From Nitrospirillum sp034653355 (GTDB taxonomy: Bacteria > Pseudomonadota > Alphaproteobacteria > Azospirillales > Azospirillaceae): a DNA stretch of 64,000 bases. The translations under genes and the position numbers were made by a program. Under the pieces are notes generated by a model. It was not told the DNA's origin, ran no database searches, and saw nothing but the letters and a program-made list of their open reading frames with translations. Below, piece after piece: positions 48,125 through 57,317 of this stretch (position 1 is the stretch's first letter; each line of letters starts with the position of its first letter). The stretch spans positions 682,001 to 746,000 of the forward strand of contig NZ_JAYEER010000003.1 of the NCBI RefSeq assembly GCF_034653355.1, given 5' to 3'.

Positions 48125-48646
48125 ATGCAGCCCTACATTCCCTATCTTTTCATGGCCCTGGCCCTGCTTTTGATCGCCCGGCGCACCCGGGTGTGGCGCC
48201 GGGTGCGGCCAGCCTTCCTGGCCCTGGTGCCGACGATGATCGTCGCGATGGCGGCCTTTTACGGCTGGGGCGCGCAACGGCTGGGCCCCCACGTCACTCC
48301 GCAGGGCTGGATGGCCATCGCCGGCGGCCTGGCTGTTGGTATCGCCTGCGGCGTCGCCATCGGGCGGCTGGTGCACCTGGCCCACGACCCCGCCACGGGC
48401 CACGTCACCATGCGCATGTCCATCGTGGGCGCCCTGTTGCTGCTGGCCCTGCTCATCATCCGCCAGGCGGTGCGCCAGGTCGGCATGGACCCGGGCGTCA
48501 GCGGTCCCGCCGCGTCGTTCAGCGTGCTGTCCGACGTGCTGCTGGCCGTGGCGGTCGGCATGGTGCTGGCCCGCCAGTACGTGCTGTGGCGACGTTGGCG
48601 CGCCCTGGTCGCCGGCGTCCCCACCGAGGCGCCGGCCACCGCCTAA
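48125..48646 (+). CDS. multi-pass membrane protein, CcdC/DUF1453-like
   Basis: A 173-residue inner-membrane protein with about four to five helices (PYIPYLFMALALLLIARR; FLALVPTMIVAMAAFYGWG; AIAGGLAVGIACGVAIGRLV; IVGALLLLALLIIRQAVRQV; VLSDVLLAVAVGMVLARQYV). The pattern of an early RRTRVWRRVRP and a central GVAIGRLVHLAHD resembles the CcdC/DUF1453 group, whose function is unclear. The ATG at 48125 begins the first helix; an ATG at 48104 is possible. Next gene is 75 bases downstream. Confidence 0.7.
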   Translation: MQPYIPYLFMALALLLIARRTRVWRRVRPAFLALVPTMIVAMAAFYGWGAQRLGPHVTPQGWMAIAGGLAVGIACGVAIGRLVHLAHDPATGHVTMRMSIVGALLLLALLIIRQAVRQVGMDPGVSGPAASFSVLSDVLLAVAVGMVLARQYVLWRRWRALVAGVPTEAPATA

Positions 48647-48720
48647 ACCTGGACCTGGCGCCACCCGGCGGGGTATGACGGGGGACGCCCCTCCCGCTTC
48701 TTCACCGCCCGAGGCCCACC

Positions 48721-49437
48721 ATGCCGGACCAGACCGTTCCCCCCGCGTCGGATGCCGTCGGAAAGCCCGCGCCGGGCGCGCCGCCCCTGAAGGTGGCCAT
48801 CCTGCCGGTGACGCCGTTCCAGCAGAACTGCTCCATCCTGTGGTGCACGGCCACCAAGCGGGCCGCGGTGGTGGACCCTGGCGACGGCGTCATCCAGATC
48901 CAGGAATTCCTGGCCCGTCAGGGCCTAACGCTGGAACGCATCCTGGTGACCCACGGCCATGTCGACCATGCCGCCGCGGTGGCCGACCTGATGGCCGCGA
49001 CCGGCGTGCCGGTGGACGGGCCGCAGCTGGAGGACAAGTTCTGGATCGACCGCCTGCCGGAGGACGGGGCCAAGTACGGCATGCTGTACGCCAAGCCCTT
49101 CACCCCCACCCGCTGGCTGGACGACGGCGACACCGTCACGGTGGGTGAGCTGACGCTGGACGTGTTGCACTGCCCCGGCCACACGCCCGGCCATGTGGTC
49201 TTCATCCACCAGGCCTCGCGCCTGGCCGTCGTGGGCGATGTCATCTTTCAGGGTTCCATCGGCCGTACCGATTTCCCCCGCGGCGATCATGCCACCCTGA
49301 TCCGCTCCATCCGCGAGAAACTGTTTCCCCTGGGCGACGACATCACCTTCCTGCCCGGCCATGGCGAGCCGTCGACCTTCGGTCAGGAGCGACGCGGCAA
49401 TCCCTTCGTCTCCGACCGCGCCGTGGCGCGCGGCTGA
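48721..49437 (+). CDS. metallo-beta-lactamase-fold hydrolase (glyoxalase II-like)
   Basis: A 238-residue MBL-fold enzyme. The metal motif is THGHVDHAAA (about residues 78-87). Further ligands are the His in CPGHTPGHVVF, the Asp in VGDVIFQGSIGRTDFP and a C-terminal His in LPGHGEPST. The PFQQNCSILWC N-terminus and GRTDFPRGD loop match the YcbL/GloB-like subfamily, which hydrolyses thioesters such as S-lactoylglutathione. The start at 48721 leaves a 20-residue extension before the fold. Confidence 0.92.
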   Translation: MPDQTVPPASDAVGKPAPGAPPLKVAILPVTPFQQNCSILWCTATKRAAVVDPGDGVIQIQEFLARQGLTLERILVTHGHVDHAAAVADLMAATGVPVDGPQLEDKFWIDRLPEDGAKYGMLYAKPFTPTRWLDDGDTVTVGELTLDVLHCPGHTPGHVVFIHQASRLAVVGDVIFQGSIGRTDFPRGDHATLIRSIREKLFPLGDDITFLPGHGEPSTFGQERRGNPFVSDRAVARG

Positions 49438-49473
49438 GCCGCCAGCCCAGCCTGCCGCCCGGAGAGCACCGTC

Positions 49474-51549
49474 ATGGCCAGCATCGCCGATGCCCTGAAT
49501 GAGGCCCTGCGCCACCATCGCGAAGGCGCCCTGGACTTTGCCGAGGTCATCTACCGCCGCATCCTGGAGGTGGCCCCGGCGGAGGGCGACACGCTGAACC
49601 TGCTGGCCGTGCTGTGCCTGCAGACGGGCCGGGCGGACGAGGCCTTGGACTTGGCAGGACGGGCCACGCAGGCCAATCCAGGCGCCGCCGCCTTCCATGT
49701 CACCCGCGCCGACGCGGCCGCCGCCCTGGGCCGACCTGCGCTGGAGGCGGAGGGTCTGGGACAAGCCCTGGCCCTGGACCCGCATGCCCCCCAGGCCGCG
49801 GGCTGGCAGCGGCGACGGGGCCGCGCCCTGGCGGCCGCCGGCGACGTGCCGGCCGCTGTGCGGGCCCTGAAGGCCGCCGTCGCCCTGGCGCCGGATGATA
49901 TTGACACCCTGGACGACCTGGCGGTGGCCCTGACGCGCGCCGGCCTGACGGATGAGGCCGCAGCCGCCTTCGCCGAGGTTCTGCGGCGACGACCCGGCCA
50001 TGCCGGCGCCACGCGCAACCTGGCGAGTCTCTGGCTGAACCAGGCCGCCAGCCATCTGGCCGACGCCGCCAAATTCCCGGGCATCCATCACGCGACGATT
50101 GCCGCCACCCTGGCCCGCCGCGCGGTGGACCTGGACCCCGGCCGGCGCGAGGCCTGGGCCCGGCTGGGCCTGGCGCTGATGGCCTTGAACCAGCCGGCGC
50201 CGGCGGCGGACGCCCTGCGCCGGGCCCTGCCCCTGCCCGGCGCGCCAGCCGAAACGGTCGAAATCCTGATCAACCTTGGCTTCGTGGAAACCCGGCTGGG
50301 CCACTTCGACGCCGCCGCCGCGGCGCTGGACCAGGCCGAAGCCCTGGAACCCGGCCGGGTGGAGGTGCTGAACCACCGGGGCGTGCTGTTGCACGCCCAG
50401 GGCCGGCTGTCCGAGGCGGCGGAGATCCTGACCCGCGCCGCCGACGCCACGCCGGACGACCACCGGCCGCTGACCAACCTGGCCACCGTGCTGAAGGACC
50501 TGGGTGACGACCGCGGGGCGGAGACACGTTACCTGCAGGCGCTGGCCTTGGCGCCCGAGGAACCGGCGGTGCACTGGCAGCGGTCGCTGGCCCGCCTGCT
50601 GGCGGGCGACCTGGCCACGGGTTGGCAGGAATATGAGTGGCGCCACCAGACGGGCCAAATGCCGCCGCTTGACCCCACCCTGGCCGTACTGCCGGAATGG
50701 GGGGGACCGGGCCGGATGGCGCCCGCCGGCACGCGCCTGCTGCTGCATGCCGAACAGGGGCATGGCGACACGTTGCAATTCGCCCGTTACGCCGCCCTGC
50801 TGGCGGGGGCGGCGGACCGGTTTGGCCTGGCCCAAATCGGCTTCTTGGCGCAGCCGGCGCTGGCGCGGCTGATGGCGCTGAGCCTGCCTGGCGTGACGGT
50901 GCTGCCGCCCGGCGCCGCGGTCAACGCCGCCGATTGGGACGCCCGCGTCCCGCTCATGAGCCTGCCGCACCGCCTGGGCACCACGCTGGAGACCATTCCG
51001 GCCCCGTGCCCCTATCTGACGCCGCCGCCAGTGGATGGCTGGCGCGCGCGGCTGGCGCGGGCCGTGCCGGCCGGCATGCGGGCCGTTGGCCTGGTGTGGG
51101 GTGGCGATCCCCGACCGGACGATCCCGTGTCGGCCCTGATCGACCGGCGGCGCAGCGTGCCGCTGGCGGTGTTGGCTCCCCTGGCCGCCGCCACCGATGT
51201 TCGCTTCATCAGCCTGCAAAAGGGCGCCCCCGCGGCACAGGCGGCCACGGCACCCTTCCCGTTGGTGGATTGGACGGGGGAATTGCACGACTTCGCCGAT
51301 ACCGCCGCGCTGGTGGCTTGCCTGGATCTGGTCATCACCGTGGACACCGCGGTCGCCCATCTGGCGGGAGCGCTGGGCCGGCCGGTGTGGCTGCTGTCCC
51401 GCGCCGACGGTTGCTGGCGCTGGCTGCGCGACCGTGCCGACAGCCCGTGGTACCCCACTCTGCGCCTGTATCGCCAAGAGAGCTGGGACGATTGGACAGC
51501 CACGGCACGTCAGGTGGCGAGTGACTTGGTTGCGAATCCAAGCCACTGA
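49474..51549 (+). CDS. TPR protein with glycosyltransferase-like C-terminus (1)
   Basis: A 691-residue protein. TPR units fill residues about 1-390 (for example FAEVIYRRILEVAPAEGDTL, RVEVLNHRGVLLHAQGRLSE). The C-terminal part resembles the GT9/GT41-type fold often fused to TPRs in bacteria: HAEQGHGDTLQFARYAALLA, GLVWGGDPRP, ISLQKGAPA, DLVITVDTAVAHLAGALGRP and a closing WYPTLRLYRQ. Proteins of this type frequently flank flagellins and are thought to glycosylate them. A second protein of the same plan follows at 52589. It lies 36 bases after the MBL gene, but its function groups with the filament genes. Confidence 0.85.
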   Translation: MASIADALNEALRHHREGALDFAEVIYRRILEVAPAEGDTLNLLAVLCLQTGRADEALDLAGRATQANPGAAAFHVTRADAAAALGRPALEAEGLGQALALDPHAPQAAGWQRRRGRALAAAGDVPAAVRALKAAVALAPDDIDTLDDLAVALTRAGLTDEAAAAFAEVLRRRPGHAGATRNLASLWLNQAASHLADAAKFPGIHHATIAATLARRAVDLDPGRREAWARLGLALMALNQPAPAADALRRALPLPGAPAETVEILINLGFVETRLGHFDAAAAALDQAEALEPGRVEVLNHRGVLLHAQGRLSEAAEILTRAADATPDDHRPLTNLATVLKDLGDDRGAETRYLQALALAPEEPAVHWQRSLARLLAGDLATGWQEYEWRHQTGQMPPLDPTLAVLPEWGGPGRMAPAGTRLLLHAEQGHGDTLQFARYAALLAGAADRFGLAQIGFLAQPALARLMALSLPGVTVLPPGAAVNAADWDARVPLMSLPHRLGTTLETIPAPCPYLTPPPVDGWRARLARAVPAGMRAVGLVWGGDPRPDDPVSALIDRRRSVPLAVLAPLAAATDVRFISLQKGAPAAQAATAPFPLVDWTGELHDFADTAALVACLDLVITVDTAVAHLAGALGRPVWLLSRADGCWRWLRDRADSPWYPTLRLYRQESWDDWTATARQVASDLVANPSH

Positions 51550-51897
51550 AAAAATTATGTTTTCTGCGACCACCCTTTACAAAGCCGCTTGGCGTCGCAA
51601 TCTTTGATCGCATGCGGGGCGAGGCCACGCTCTATCCTAACGGTAGAGTTGCGAAAAAAATTTGTGCGGCCGCGTCAATTTTGTTAAAGTTATTGTTGAA
51701 AAGTTTACCGTGGCGTGAATCCGCCACCCCCGACCATCTCTCCGTCGGCCTTCCCCCAGGATTCGTCCCCGGGAAGGTCTCCGGAACCAAAGGTGGAATA
51801 AGGGGAACCGAACCGATGTCTTCCTGGCCTGCGCATGTCCCTTGCCTGGGGGCATGTCGAATATTTCCCATTGTCTCCTAACCAAGGACCGAAGTCC
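51550..51897. other. intergenic region upstream of the FlaG-like gene
   Basis: About 350 bases, AT-rich between 51550 and 51715 (including A-runs at 51550 and 51654 and TAAAGTTATTG near 51685). It probably contains the promoter of the following gene. I find no clear sigma-28 or sigma-54 element of good match. Open frames here look spurious. Confidence 0.4.
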
Positions 51898-52413
51898 ATG
51901 GCCCTGGATGGCGTGTTAAGCACCGGTTCCACCTATGCCCAAACTCCCGGCGGGAGCTTGGCGACCCTAGGCCATGCCGCCAACGACACCACGACCGAGG
52001 CGGCCGGGACCAGCACGTCGGCCGAAGAAGCGACGTCCCGCCTCTCGGCGCCCGCTTACATCAGCCCCGCCGTCACCTATGACAGCCAGGCGGCCATCGC
52101 CATCACCCAGTTCCGCGACAGCACCACCGGTGCCGTCGACTACCAGATTCCCTCCCGTCAGGTGGTGGAGCAATACCGCCTGCGCGCCACCGGCGCCCCG
52201 CACTACAAAGGGGGCAACCCGCTGTTGCCGGCCGAGGTGACCGCCCCGTCCAACGACCAGCCGGCGGCCAAATCCGACGCCACCGCCACGGCGGCCGGCG
52301 CCACGGGCGCATCCTCCAGCGGTGCTGGCGGCGGCGGGTCGGGCAGCGCCGTGATCAGCCCCACGGTGGCGGCCGTCACCCTGGGCGCCGCCGCCGTCAA
52401 CGTGGTCGCCTGA
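51898..52413 (+). CDS. FlaG-like flagellar accessory protein (tentative)
   Basis: A 171-residue soluble protein. AAGGA stands 11 bases before the ATG. The N-terminal third is Ser/Thr/Ala/Gly-rich. Then comes AAIAITQFRDSTTGAVDYQIPSRQVVEQYRL (about residues 62-92), which has the shape of the FlaG core: a strand, an acidic residue, TG-x-V, then QIPS plus VV. FlaG modulates filament length near fliD or flagellin genes. The C-terminus is a disordered Ala/Gly/Ser tail ending in a hydrophobic stretch (AAVTLGAAAVNVVA). It lies between the two TPR/glycosyltransferase genes, which supports a filament role, but the family call is inference. Confidence 0.5.
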   Translation: MALDGVLSTGSTYAQTPGGSLATLGHAANDTTTEAAGTSTSAEEATSRLSAPAYISPAVTYDSQAAIAITQFRDSTTGAVDYQIPSRQVVEQYRLRATGAPHYKGGNPLLPAEVTAPSNDQPAAKSDATATAAGATGASSSGAGGGGSGSAVISPTVAAVTLGAAAVNVVA

Positions 52414-52588
52414 CTCCTTTCCCCGTCCTTTCAGATCATCAACAGTCCGCCCCCTTTCGCCGCCGCCCGGTGGCGGAAGCCTGCCGTTTTTTCCGATCCG
52501 ACCCCGCGATTTGTTTTGAACCGGCACACCGCTCACGGCCATGCTGCGGGCACATCGCAGGGGCATCAGCCGGGGCGGCACGATCACC

Positions 52589-54505
52589 ATGACCACCGTT
52601 GAAGACAGGCTGAAGCTGGCGCTGGACCACCATGAGGCCGGCCGCCTGGCGGAGGCGGAACTACTGTACGGTCGGGTGGTGGCCGTGGCGCCCGATCACG
52701 CGCGGGCATTGTATCTCTGGGGCTTGGCGGCCCATCAGCGCGGCGACGACCCGGCGGCCCTGACGCGGCTGGAACGCGCCCATTACCTGGCGCCGGAGGT
52801 GGCGACCGTCAGCCTGCTGCTGGCGGCGGTGCGTCAAGCCCTGGGGCAGGCGGAAGCGGCGGAGGCGCTGTATCGCCGGGTGCTGGCGGCCGAACCCGGG
52901 CATGGGCAGGCGGCTGGTGCCCTGGCCTCCCTGCTGGAGGGTCGGGCCGCCGCCCTGCGGGAGGATCGCCCGGATGCCGCGCTGGCCCTGTACCAACAGG
53001 CCGTGGCCGTGCGGAGGGCGGGCGACCTGCCACCAAGGGCCGAAACGTGGAACGGCCTGGGCGTCTGCCTGCTGGCGGCCGGGCGGACGGCGGAGGCGAT
53101 ACCGGCGCTGCAGGCGGCGGTGGCGGCCGACCCCCGCTTTGGCGAGGCCCTGTCCAACCTGGGCGGCGCGCTGAAGGCGGCCAAGCGGCTGGACGAGGCG
53201 GCCGCCAGCTACCGACGGGCGCTGGCCCTCTTCCCCCTGATACCCGAGTTGCACACCAACCTGGGCACCGTCCTGGCCGAGCTGAACCGGCCGGCCGAGG
53301 CCCTGGCCGCCTATGAGGAGGCTGTGCGCCTAAACCCCGCCTTCGTCGGCGGCTGGCTGAATGTCGGCATGGGCCGGCGGGCCATGGACGACGTGCAAGG
53401 TGCGATCGACGCCTATCATCGGGCGTTGGCCTTGGATCCCGCCTTCCACCGCGCCTGGACGGCCCTGGGCGCCGCCCTGCACGATCTGGGCCGGCTCGAG
53501 GATGCGGCCGCGGCGGCGGAGAAGGCTCTGGCCCTCAAGCCGGACGCGGTGGAGGCCAACTGGAACCTGGCGCTGGTGTCGCTGCTGCTGGGCCGCTACG
53601 CCACGGGCTGGCCGCTGTATGAGTGGCGGCGGTACAGCCGCGCCAATCCCTTGCGCACCTTCGACCGCCCGGGCTGGGACGGCGCGCCCTTCCCCGGCCG
53701 CACGCTGCTGATCCATATCGAGCAGGGTCTGGGTGACATGCTGATGGCCGCGCGTTACCTGCCGTTGGTGGCCGCCCGGGGCGGCCGCGTGCTGGTGGAG
53801 ACGCCGCCGGAACTGGCTGCTCTGTTCCAGGGGTTGGTGCAACCCGGCCGGCTGGAGTTGGCGCTGACGGATCGGCCGCTGCCGCTCTTCGACCTGCAGT
53901 GCCCGGTCATGAGTTTGCCCGGCCTTTTCCAGGCCGGATTGGCCCCCATCCCGAACGAGGTGCCTTATCTTTCCCTGGACGGGCTTCCGGGTGAGGACCG
54001 TCGCCGGGCGCGGTGGCGTGACCGGCTGCGGGAAGCCGTGGGCGACACCGCCGCCCTGAAGGTGGCCCTGGTATGGGCCGGCAACCCCAACTTCACCGGC
54101 GACCGCTGGCGTTCCCCGCGCCTGCCGGCCTTCGCGCCCGTGCTGCGGGTACCGGGCGCGCATTTCTTCAGCATCCAGATGGGTGACGGGCGGCGGGACC
54201 TGGCGGACGCGGATCTGCCCACCGCCTTCACCGACCTGGCGCCGGAAATCAAGGACTTCGCCGACACCGCCGCCATCCTGGCGGAGGTGGATCTGCTGAT
54301 CAGCTCCTGCACCGCCCCGGTGCACTTGGCGGGCGCCTTGGGGCGGCCGGTGTGGGTCGTCCTGCCTCAGATACCCGACTGGCGCTGGGGGCTGGGCCGG
54401 ACGGACAGCGACTGGTACCCCACCGCCCGCCTTTATCGGCAGGGGGCCCGCGGCGACTGGGCGCCCATCATGGCCCAGATGGCCGCCGACCTGGCGCGGC
54501 GCTGA
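52589..54505 (+). CDS. TPR protein with glycosyltransferase-like C-terminus (2)
   Basis: A 638-residue protein built like the one at 49474-51549. TPRs fill the first ~370 residues (AEAELLYGRVVAVAPDHARALY; FVGGWLNVGMGRRAMDDVQGAI). The C-terminal part reads HIEQGLGDMLMAARYLPLVA, VALVWAGNPNFTGDRWRSPR, FFSIQMGDGRRDLADADLPT, LISSCTAPVHLAGALGRP and WYPTARLYRQ. It ends 221 bases before the flagellin start. I infer a flagellin-modifying glycosyltransferase or its chaperone. An in-frame ATG at 52541 gives a longer product, but the start at 52589 (MTTVEDRLKLAL) matches the N-terminus of its sister protein. Confidence 0.85.
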   Translation: MTTVEDRLKLALDHHEAGRLAEAELLYGRVVAVAPDHARALYLWGLAAHQRGDDPAALTRLERAHYLAPEVATVSLLLAAVRQALGQAEAAEALYRRVLAAEPGHGQAAGALASLLEGRAAALREDRPDAALALYQQAVAVRRAGDLPPRAETWNGLGVCLLAAGRTAEAIPALQAAVAADPRFGEALSNLGGALKAAKRLDEAAASYRRALALFPLIPELHTNLGTVLAELNRPAEALAAYEEAVRLNPAFVGGWLNVGMGRRAMDDVQGAIDAYHRALALDPAFHRAWTALGAALHDLGRLEDAAAAAEKALALKPDAVEANWNLALVSLLLGRYATGWPLYEWRRYSRANPLRTFDRPGWDGAPFPGRTLLIHIEQGLGDMLMAARYLPLVAARGGRVLVETPPELAALFQGLVQPGRLELALTDRPLPLFDLQCPVMSLPGLFQAGLAPIPNEVPYLSLDGLPGEDRRRARWRDRLREAVGDTAALKVALVWAGNPNFTGDRWRSPRLPAFAPVLRVPGAHFFSIQMGDGRRDLADADLPTAFTDLAPEIKDFADTAAILAEVDLLISSCTAPVHLAGALGRPVWVVLPQIPDWRWGLGRTDSDWYPTARLYRQGARGDWAPIMAQMAADLARR

Positions 54506-54632
54506 TACCGCTATCGGGTTGCCTTGATCCATGTTAAGGATCCGTCAACGATCCGGGATGTATTGAAGCATCGCGGTGAAGGCCGGCTCGATGGGTAAGT
54601 CCTCGGACATAGACAAAACGTCTAAAATTTTA

Positions 54633-54659
54633 TCAATCGTGACTTGACTCCGCCGCTAA
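54633..54659 (+). promoter_or_regulatory. sigma-28-type flagellin promoter
   Basis: TCAATCGT (54633-54640), an 11-base spacer, then GCCGCTAA (54652-54659). The consensus for the flagellar sigma factor FliA is TAAAGTTT-N11-GCCGATAA, so the -10 element matches seven of eight bases and the spacing is exact, while the -35 is weaker. It lies about 70 bases before the flagellin ATG. A strong AAAGGAG ribosome site follows at 54713-54719. Confidence 0.75.
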
Positions 54660-54726
54660 AACCAGTCATCTCTTAACGTGTCCGAAAAACTCGGGCGACA
54701 CACACCCTCTCCAAAGGAGACTTTTT

Positions 54727-56592
54727 ATGTCTGACGCCGTTCAGCTTTCGTCCAGCATGCGGACCAACCTGCTGCTGCTGCAGCAGACCAACACCGCGAC
54801 CAGCAAGCTGGAAAACCAGCTGGCGACCGGTAACAAGGTCAACTCCGCCCTTGACGGTCCGACCGCTTTCTTCGCCGCGCAGAGCCTGAATCAGCGCGCG
54901 AGCGACCTGTCCACCCTGAAGGATGGCATGACGCAGGCCGTCAGCACCATCAAGGCGGGCAGCCAGGGCATCACCTCCATTCAATCGCTCGTGACCCAGG
55001 CCCAGGGCCTGCTGACGACCGCCTATGCCAACCTGGGCACGGACGCCGGCTCCATCGCGACCCGCAAGTCGCTGGCCGACCAGTTCAACGGCATCAAGGA
55101 CCAGATCGACAAGCTGGCGGGTGACAGCGGCTATTCGGGCAAGAACCTGGTCGCCGGCAACGGCCAGTCGTTCGCCGCCACCTCGACCACGATCGAGACC
55201 GCGAATTCGATCACCTCGATCTCGAACGCCCGCGTCACCAACATCACCGGCGCCGATACCTACTCGGTGAAGGTCTCCGGTACCGGTGCCATCTCCGGCG
55301 CCGCCGGCGACATCGCCAACGCCGAAACCGCCCGTGGCGTGTTTGGCCTGAAGGTTTCCGGTAAGCTGAGCAGCACCACCGGCAACTTCTCGGACATCTC
55401 CATCCAAACTCGCGGCGCGGTTGGCCAGACCCGCAGCGTGGTGGTGACGGAAGGCGACGAGTCGCGGACGATCAACTTCTTCGACAACAGCCAGGCCGCC
55501 TCGAACACCCTGACCACCGCGGGCGTCTCCGGCACCCCCCAGAAGTCGACCATCACCATCACCGGCAACGTCGACCAGGGCGACACCTTCACCGCCACGG
55601 TCAACGGCACCTCCTTCACCTACACCGCGTCGGCCGGTGACGTGGCGGCGGCGGACGCGGCCACCCGCGATGCCAACATCGCCGCCGGCTTGGCCGGCAG
55701 GATCACCGCCGCCACCGCCGCCGGCGGCTCGCTGTCCAGCTTCACGGTTACGCCCCCCGGCACCGGCGTTAACAGCTTCACCCTGGCGGCTCCCGGCTCG
55801 ACGGGCACGGCCAACACCTTCACCCTGGGCACCTCGGCGTCCAACGCCCTGACGAAAGACATTTCCCTGTCCTTCTCGTCGGGCACGGTGGTGTCCTTCA
55901 CCATCGACCGCGCGTCGCTGGAAGCTTTGGGCACGGCCGGTAACGGCACCTCCACCATCGAAAAGAACGTGGACATTTCCGTGACCGCCACGGACCTGAA
56001 TGGCGTCTCCGTCACCCGTTCCGGCACCAACGAGCGCGGATCTTCCAAGCTGTCCGATGGTGAGAACGCCTTCTCGTTCGACACTGGCACGGTTCGTCTG
56101 AACGTCGCCGCCAGCACGGTTCGGCAGGCTGCCAGCGCAAGCCGGGCCGCCAACATCACCACGTCGCAGACCACTGCGGCGGGGACGTCGAACGACCTGA
56201 GCGTTCAGTTCAACGAGAACAACAGCAGCGGCATCACCGTGGCGGCGACCAACGTCACCACCTCGGGCCAGGGCCTGGCCGTCGACTACGCCCAGAACAA
56301 CTTCCTGGACCGGGCGGACATCGACAAGGCGCAGGCCCAGTTGACCAACGCGACCAACGTTCTGCGCTCCGCCTCTCAGACGCTCGCCACCAACCTGAAC
56401 ATCATCCAGACCCGTTCGGACTTCACGAACGCGTTCAACAATGTGTTGCAGGATGGCGCCGACAACCTGACGCAGGTCGACCAGAACGAAGCCGGCGCCC
56501 AGTTGCTGGCCCTGCAGACCAAGCAGTCCCTGGGTGTCACCACCCTGTCCTTGGCCAACCAGGCTCAGCAGTCCATCCTCAAGCTGTTCTAA
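54727..56592 (+). CDS. flagellin
   Basis: A 621-residue filament subunit exported by the flagellar type III system (no signal peptide). The conserved N-terminal coiled domain (about 1-140) has SSSMRTNLLLLQQTNTATSK and GNKVNSALDGPTAFFAAQSL. The C-terminal domain (about 520-621) ends in TLSLANQAQQSILKLF. Between them lies a large surface-exposed, Ser/Thr/Gly-rich part, including a beta-rich insertion near residues 275-350 (GDTFTATVNGTSFTYTASAGD). These Ser/Thr residues are candidate glycosylation sites for the TPR/glycosyltransferases upstream. It has its own sigma-28 promoter and strong terminator, so it is probably a single-gene transcript. Confidence 0.96.
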   Translation: MSDAVQLSSSMRTNLLLLQQTNTATSKLENQLATGNKVNSALDGPTAFFAAQSLNQRASDLSTLKDGMTQAVSTIKAGSQGITSIQSLVTQAQGLLTTAYANLGTDAGSIATRKSLADQFNGIKDQIDKLAGDSGYSGKNLVAGNGQSFAATSTTIETANSITSISNARVTNITGADTYSVKVSGTGAISGAAGDIANAETARGVFGLKVSGKLSSTTGNFSDISIQTRGAVGQTRSVVVTEGDESRTINFFDNSQAASNTLTTAGVSGTPQKSTITITGNVDQGDTFTATVNGTSFTYTASAGDVAAADAATRDANIAAGLAGRITAATAAGGSLSSFTVTPPGTGVNSFTLAAPGSTGTANTFTLGTSASNALTKDISLSFSSGTVVSFTIDRASLEALGTAGNGTSTIEKNVDISVTATDLNGVSVTRSGTNERGSSKLSDGENAFSFDTGTVRLNVAASTVRQAASASRAANITTSQTTAAGTSNDLSVQFNENNSSGITVAATNVTTSGQGLAVDYAQNNFLDRADIDKAQAQLTNATNVLRSASQTLATNLNIIQTRSDFTNAFNNVLQDGADNLTQVDQNEAGAQLLALQTKQSLGVTTLSLANQAQQSILKLF

Positions 56593-56621
56593 TAGATCAG
56601 CCCAAACGTGGAAGTACGAAG

Positions 56622-56655
56622 GGTGGCGGACGGCAACGTCCGCCACCTTTTTTTT
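56622..56655 (+). terminator. flagellin terminator
   Basis: GGTGGCGGAC (56622-56631) pairs perfectly with GTCCGCCACC (56638-56647), followed by eight T's. Confidence 0.95.
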
Positions 56656-56851
56656 GCCATGCGATCCCGGCCGGCGGCGGTTTTTTGGTGACCGGACGGG
56701 GCCTGCTGCCGTAATTCCTAGGGGTGCGCGCATACGCCGCCCGTCCGGGCGGTTTCATTCGTTTAAGGTTTGCCCGATCCGGCCTGTTTGGCTGGGTCCC
56801 CGCCGCGGGCTCTGGCCCCCGGGACCGCGTTCTGAAGGAAGGATTCCCCCC

Positions 56852-57304
56852 TTGCCGCTGAAACTGGTGCTACGCCCGGGAGAGAAACTGATCGTCAACG
56901 GCGCCGTCATCGGCATCGGCGATCATCCCGTTTCGCTGTTCTTCTACAACAAGGTGAATTTCCTGCGTGGCCGGGAAATCCTGAAGGAAGAGAACTGCGA
57001 CACCATCGAGAAGCGGCTCTATTTCATCATCCAACTGATCTACATCTTCCCCGAGGACGCCAGCACCAACATGGTGCACTTCGCCGCCATCCTGGAAGAG
57101 GCGCGGGTCCAGCATCCCGACAAGGCCGACCTGTTCGACGAGGTCCAGACACTGGTGCGGGAGGGCAACAATTACCGTGCCTTGAAGTTGTGCCGTAAAC
57201 TATTCGACATCAAGGAAACGGCCGAGACCGCGCCGGCGCCCAAGCCGCCGGTGGAGGTGGTGCGCCGCCGCCGCAAGGTGGCCGCCCCGGCCATCGAGGA
57301 ATAG
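56852..57304 (+). CDS. flbT: FlbT, post-transcriptional regulator of flagellin
   Basis: A 150-residue protein of the FlbT family, which in Caulobacter and relatives binds the 5' leader of flagellin mRNA and controls its translation or stability. The start is a TTG at 56852, preceded by GGAAGGA; it gives the canonical N-terminus MPLKLVLRPGEKLIVNGAVI. The rest (KVNFLRGREILKEENCDTIEKRLYFIIQLIYIF) fits the family. A C-terminal basic tail (VEVVRRRRKVAAPAIEE) may contact RNA. FlaF, the usual partner encoded beside it, is not visible here. It follows the flagellin terminator by about 200 bases. Confidence 0.9.
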   Translation: MPLKLVLRPGEKLIVNGAVIGIGDHPVSLFFYNKVNFLRGREILKEENCDTIEKRLYFIIQLIYIFPEDASTNMVHFAAILEEARVQHPDKADLFDEVQTLVREGNNYRALKLCRKLFDIKETAETAPAPKPPVEVVRRRRKVAAPAIEE

Positions 57305-57317
57305 GGCCCGGCCTTCC

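Noticed and set aside
48925..51573. 882-codon minus-strand open frame opposite the MBL and TPR genes
   Set aside because: The plus strand has clear TPR and MBL motifs; the antisense translation is low complexity and spans two real genes.
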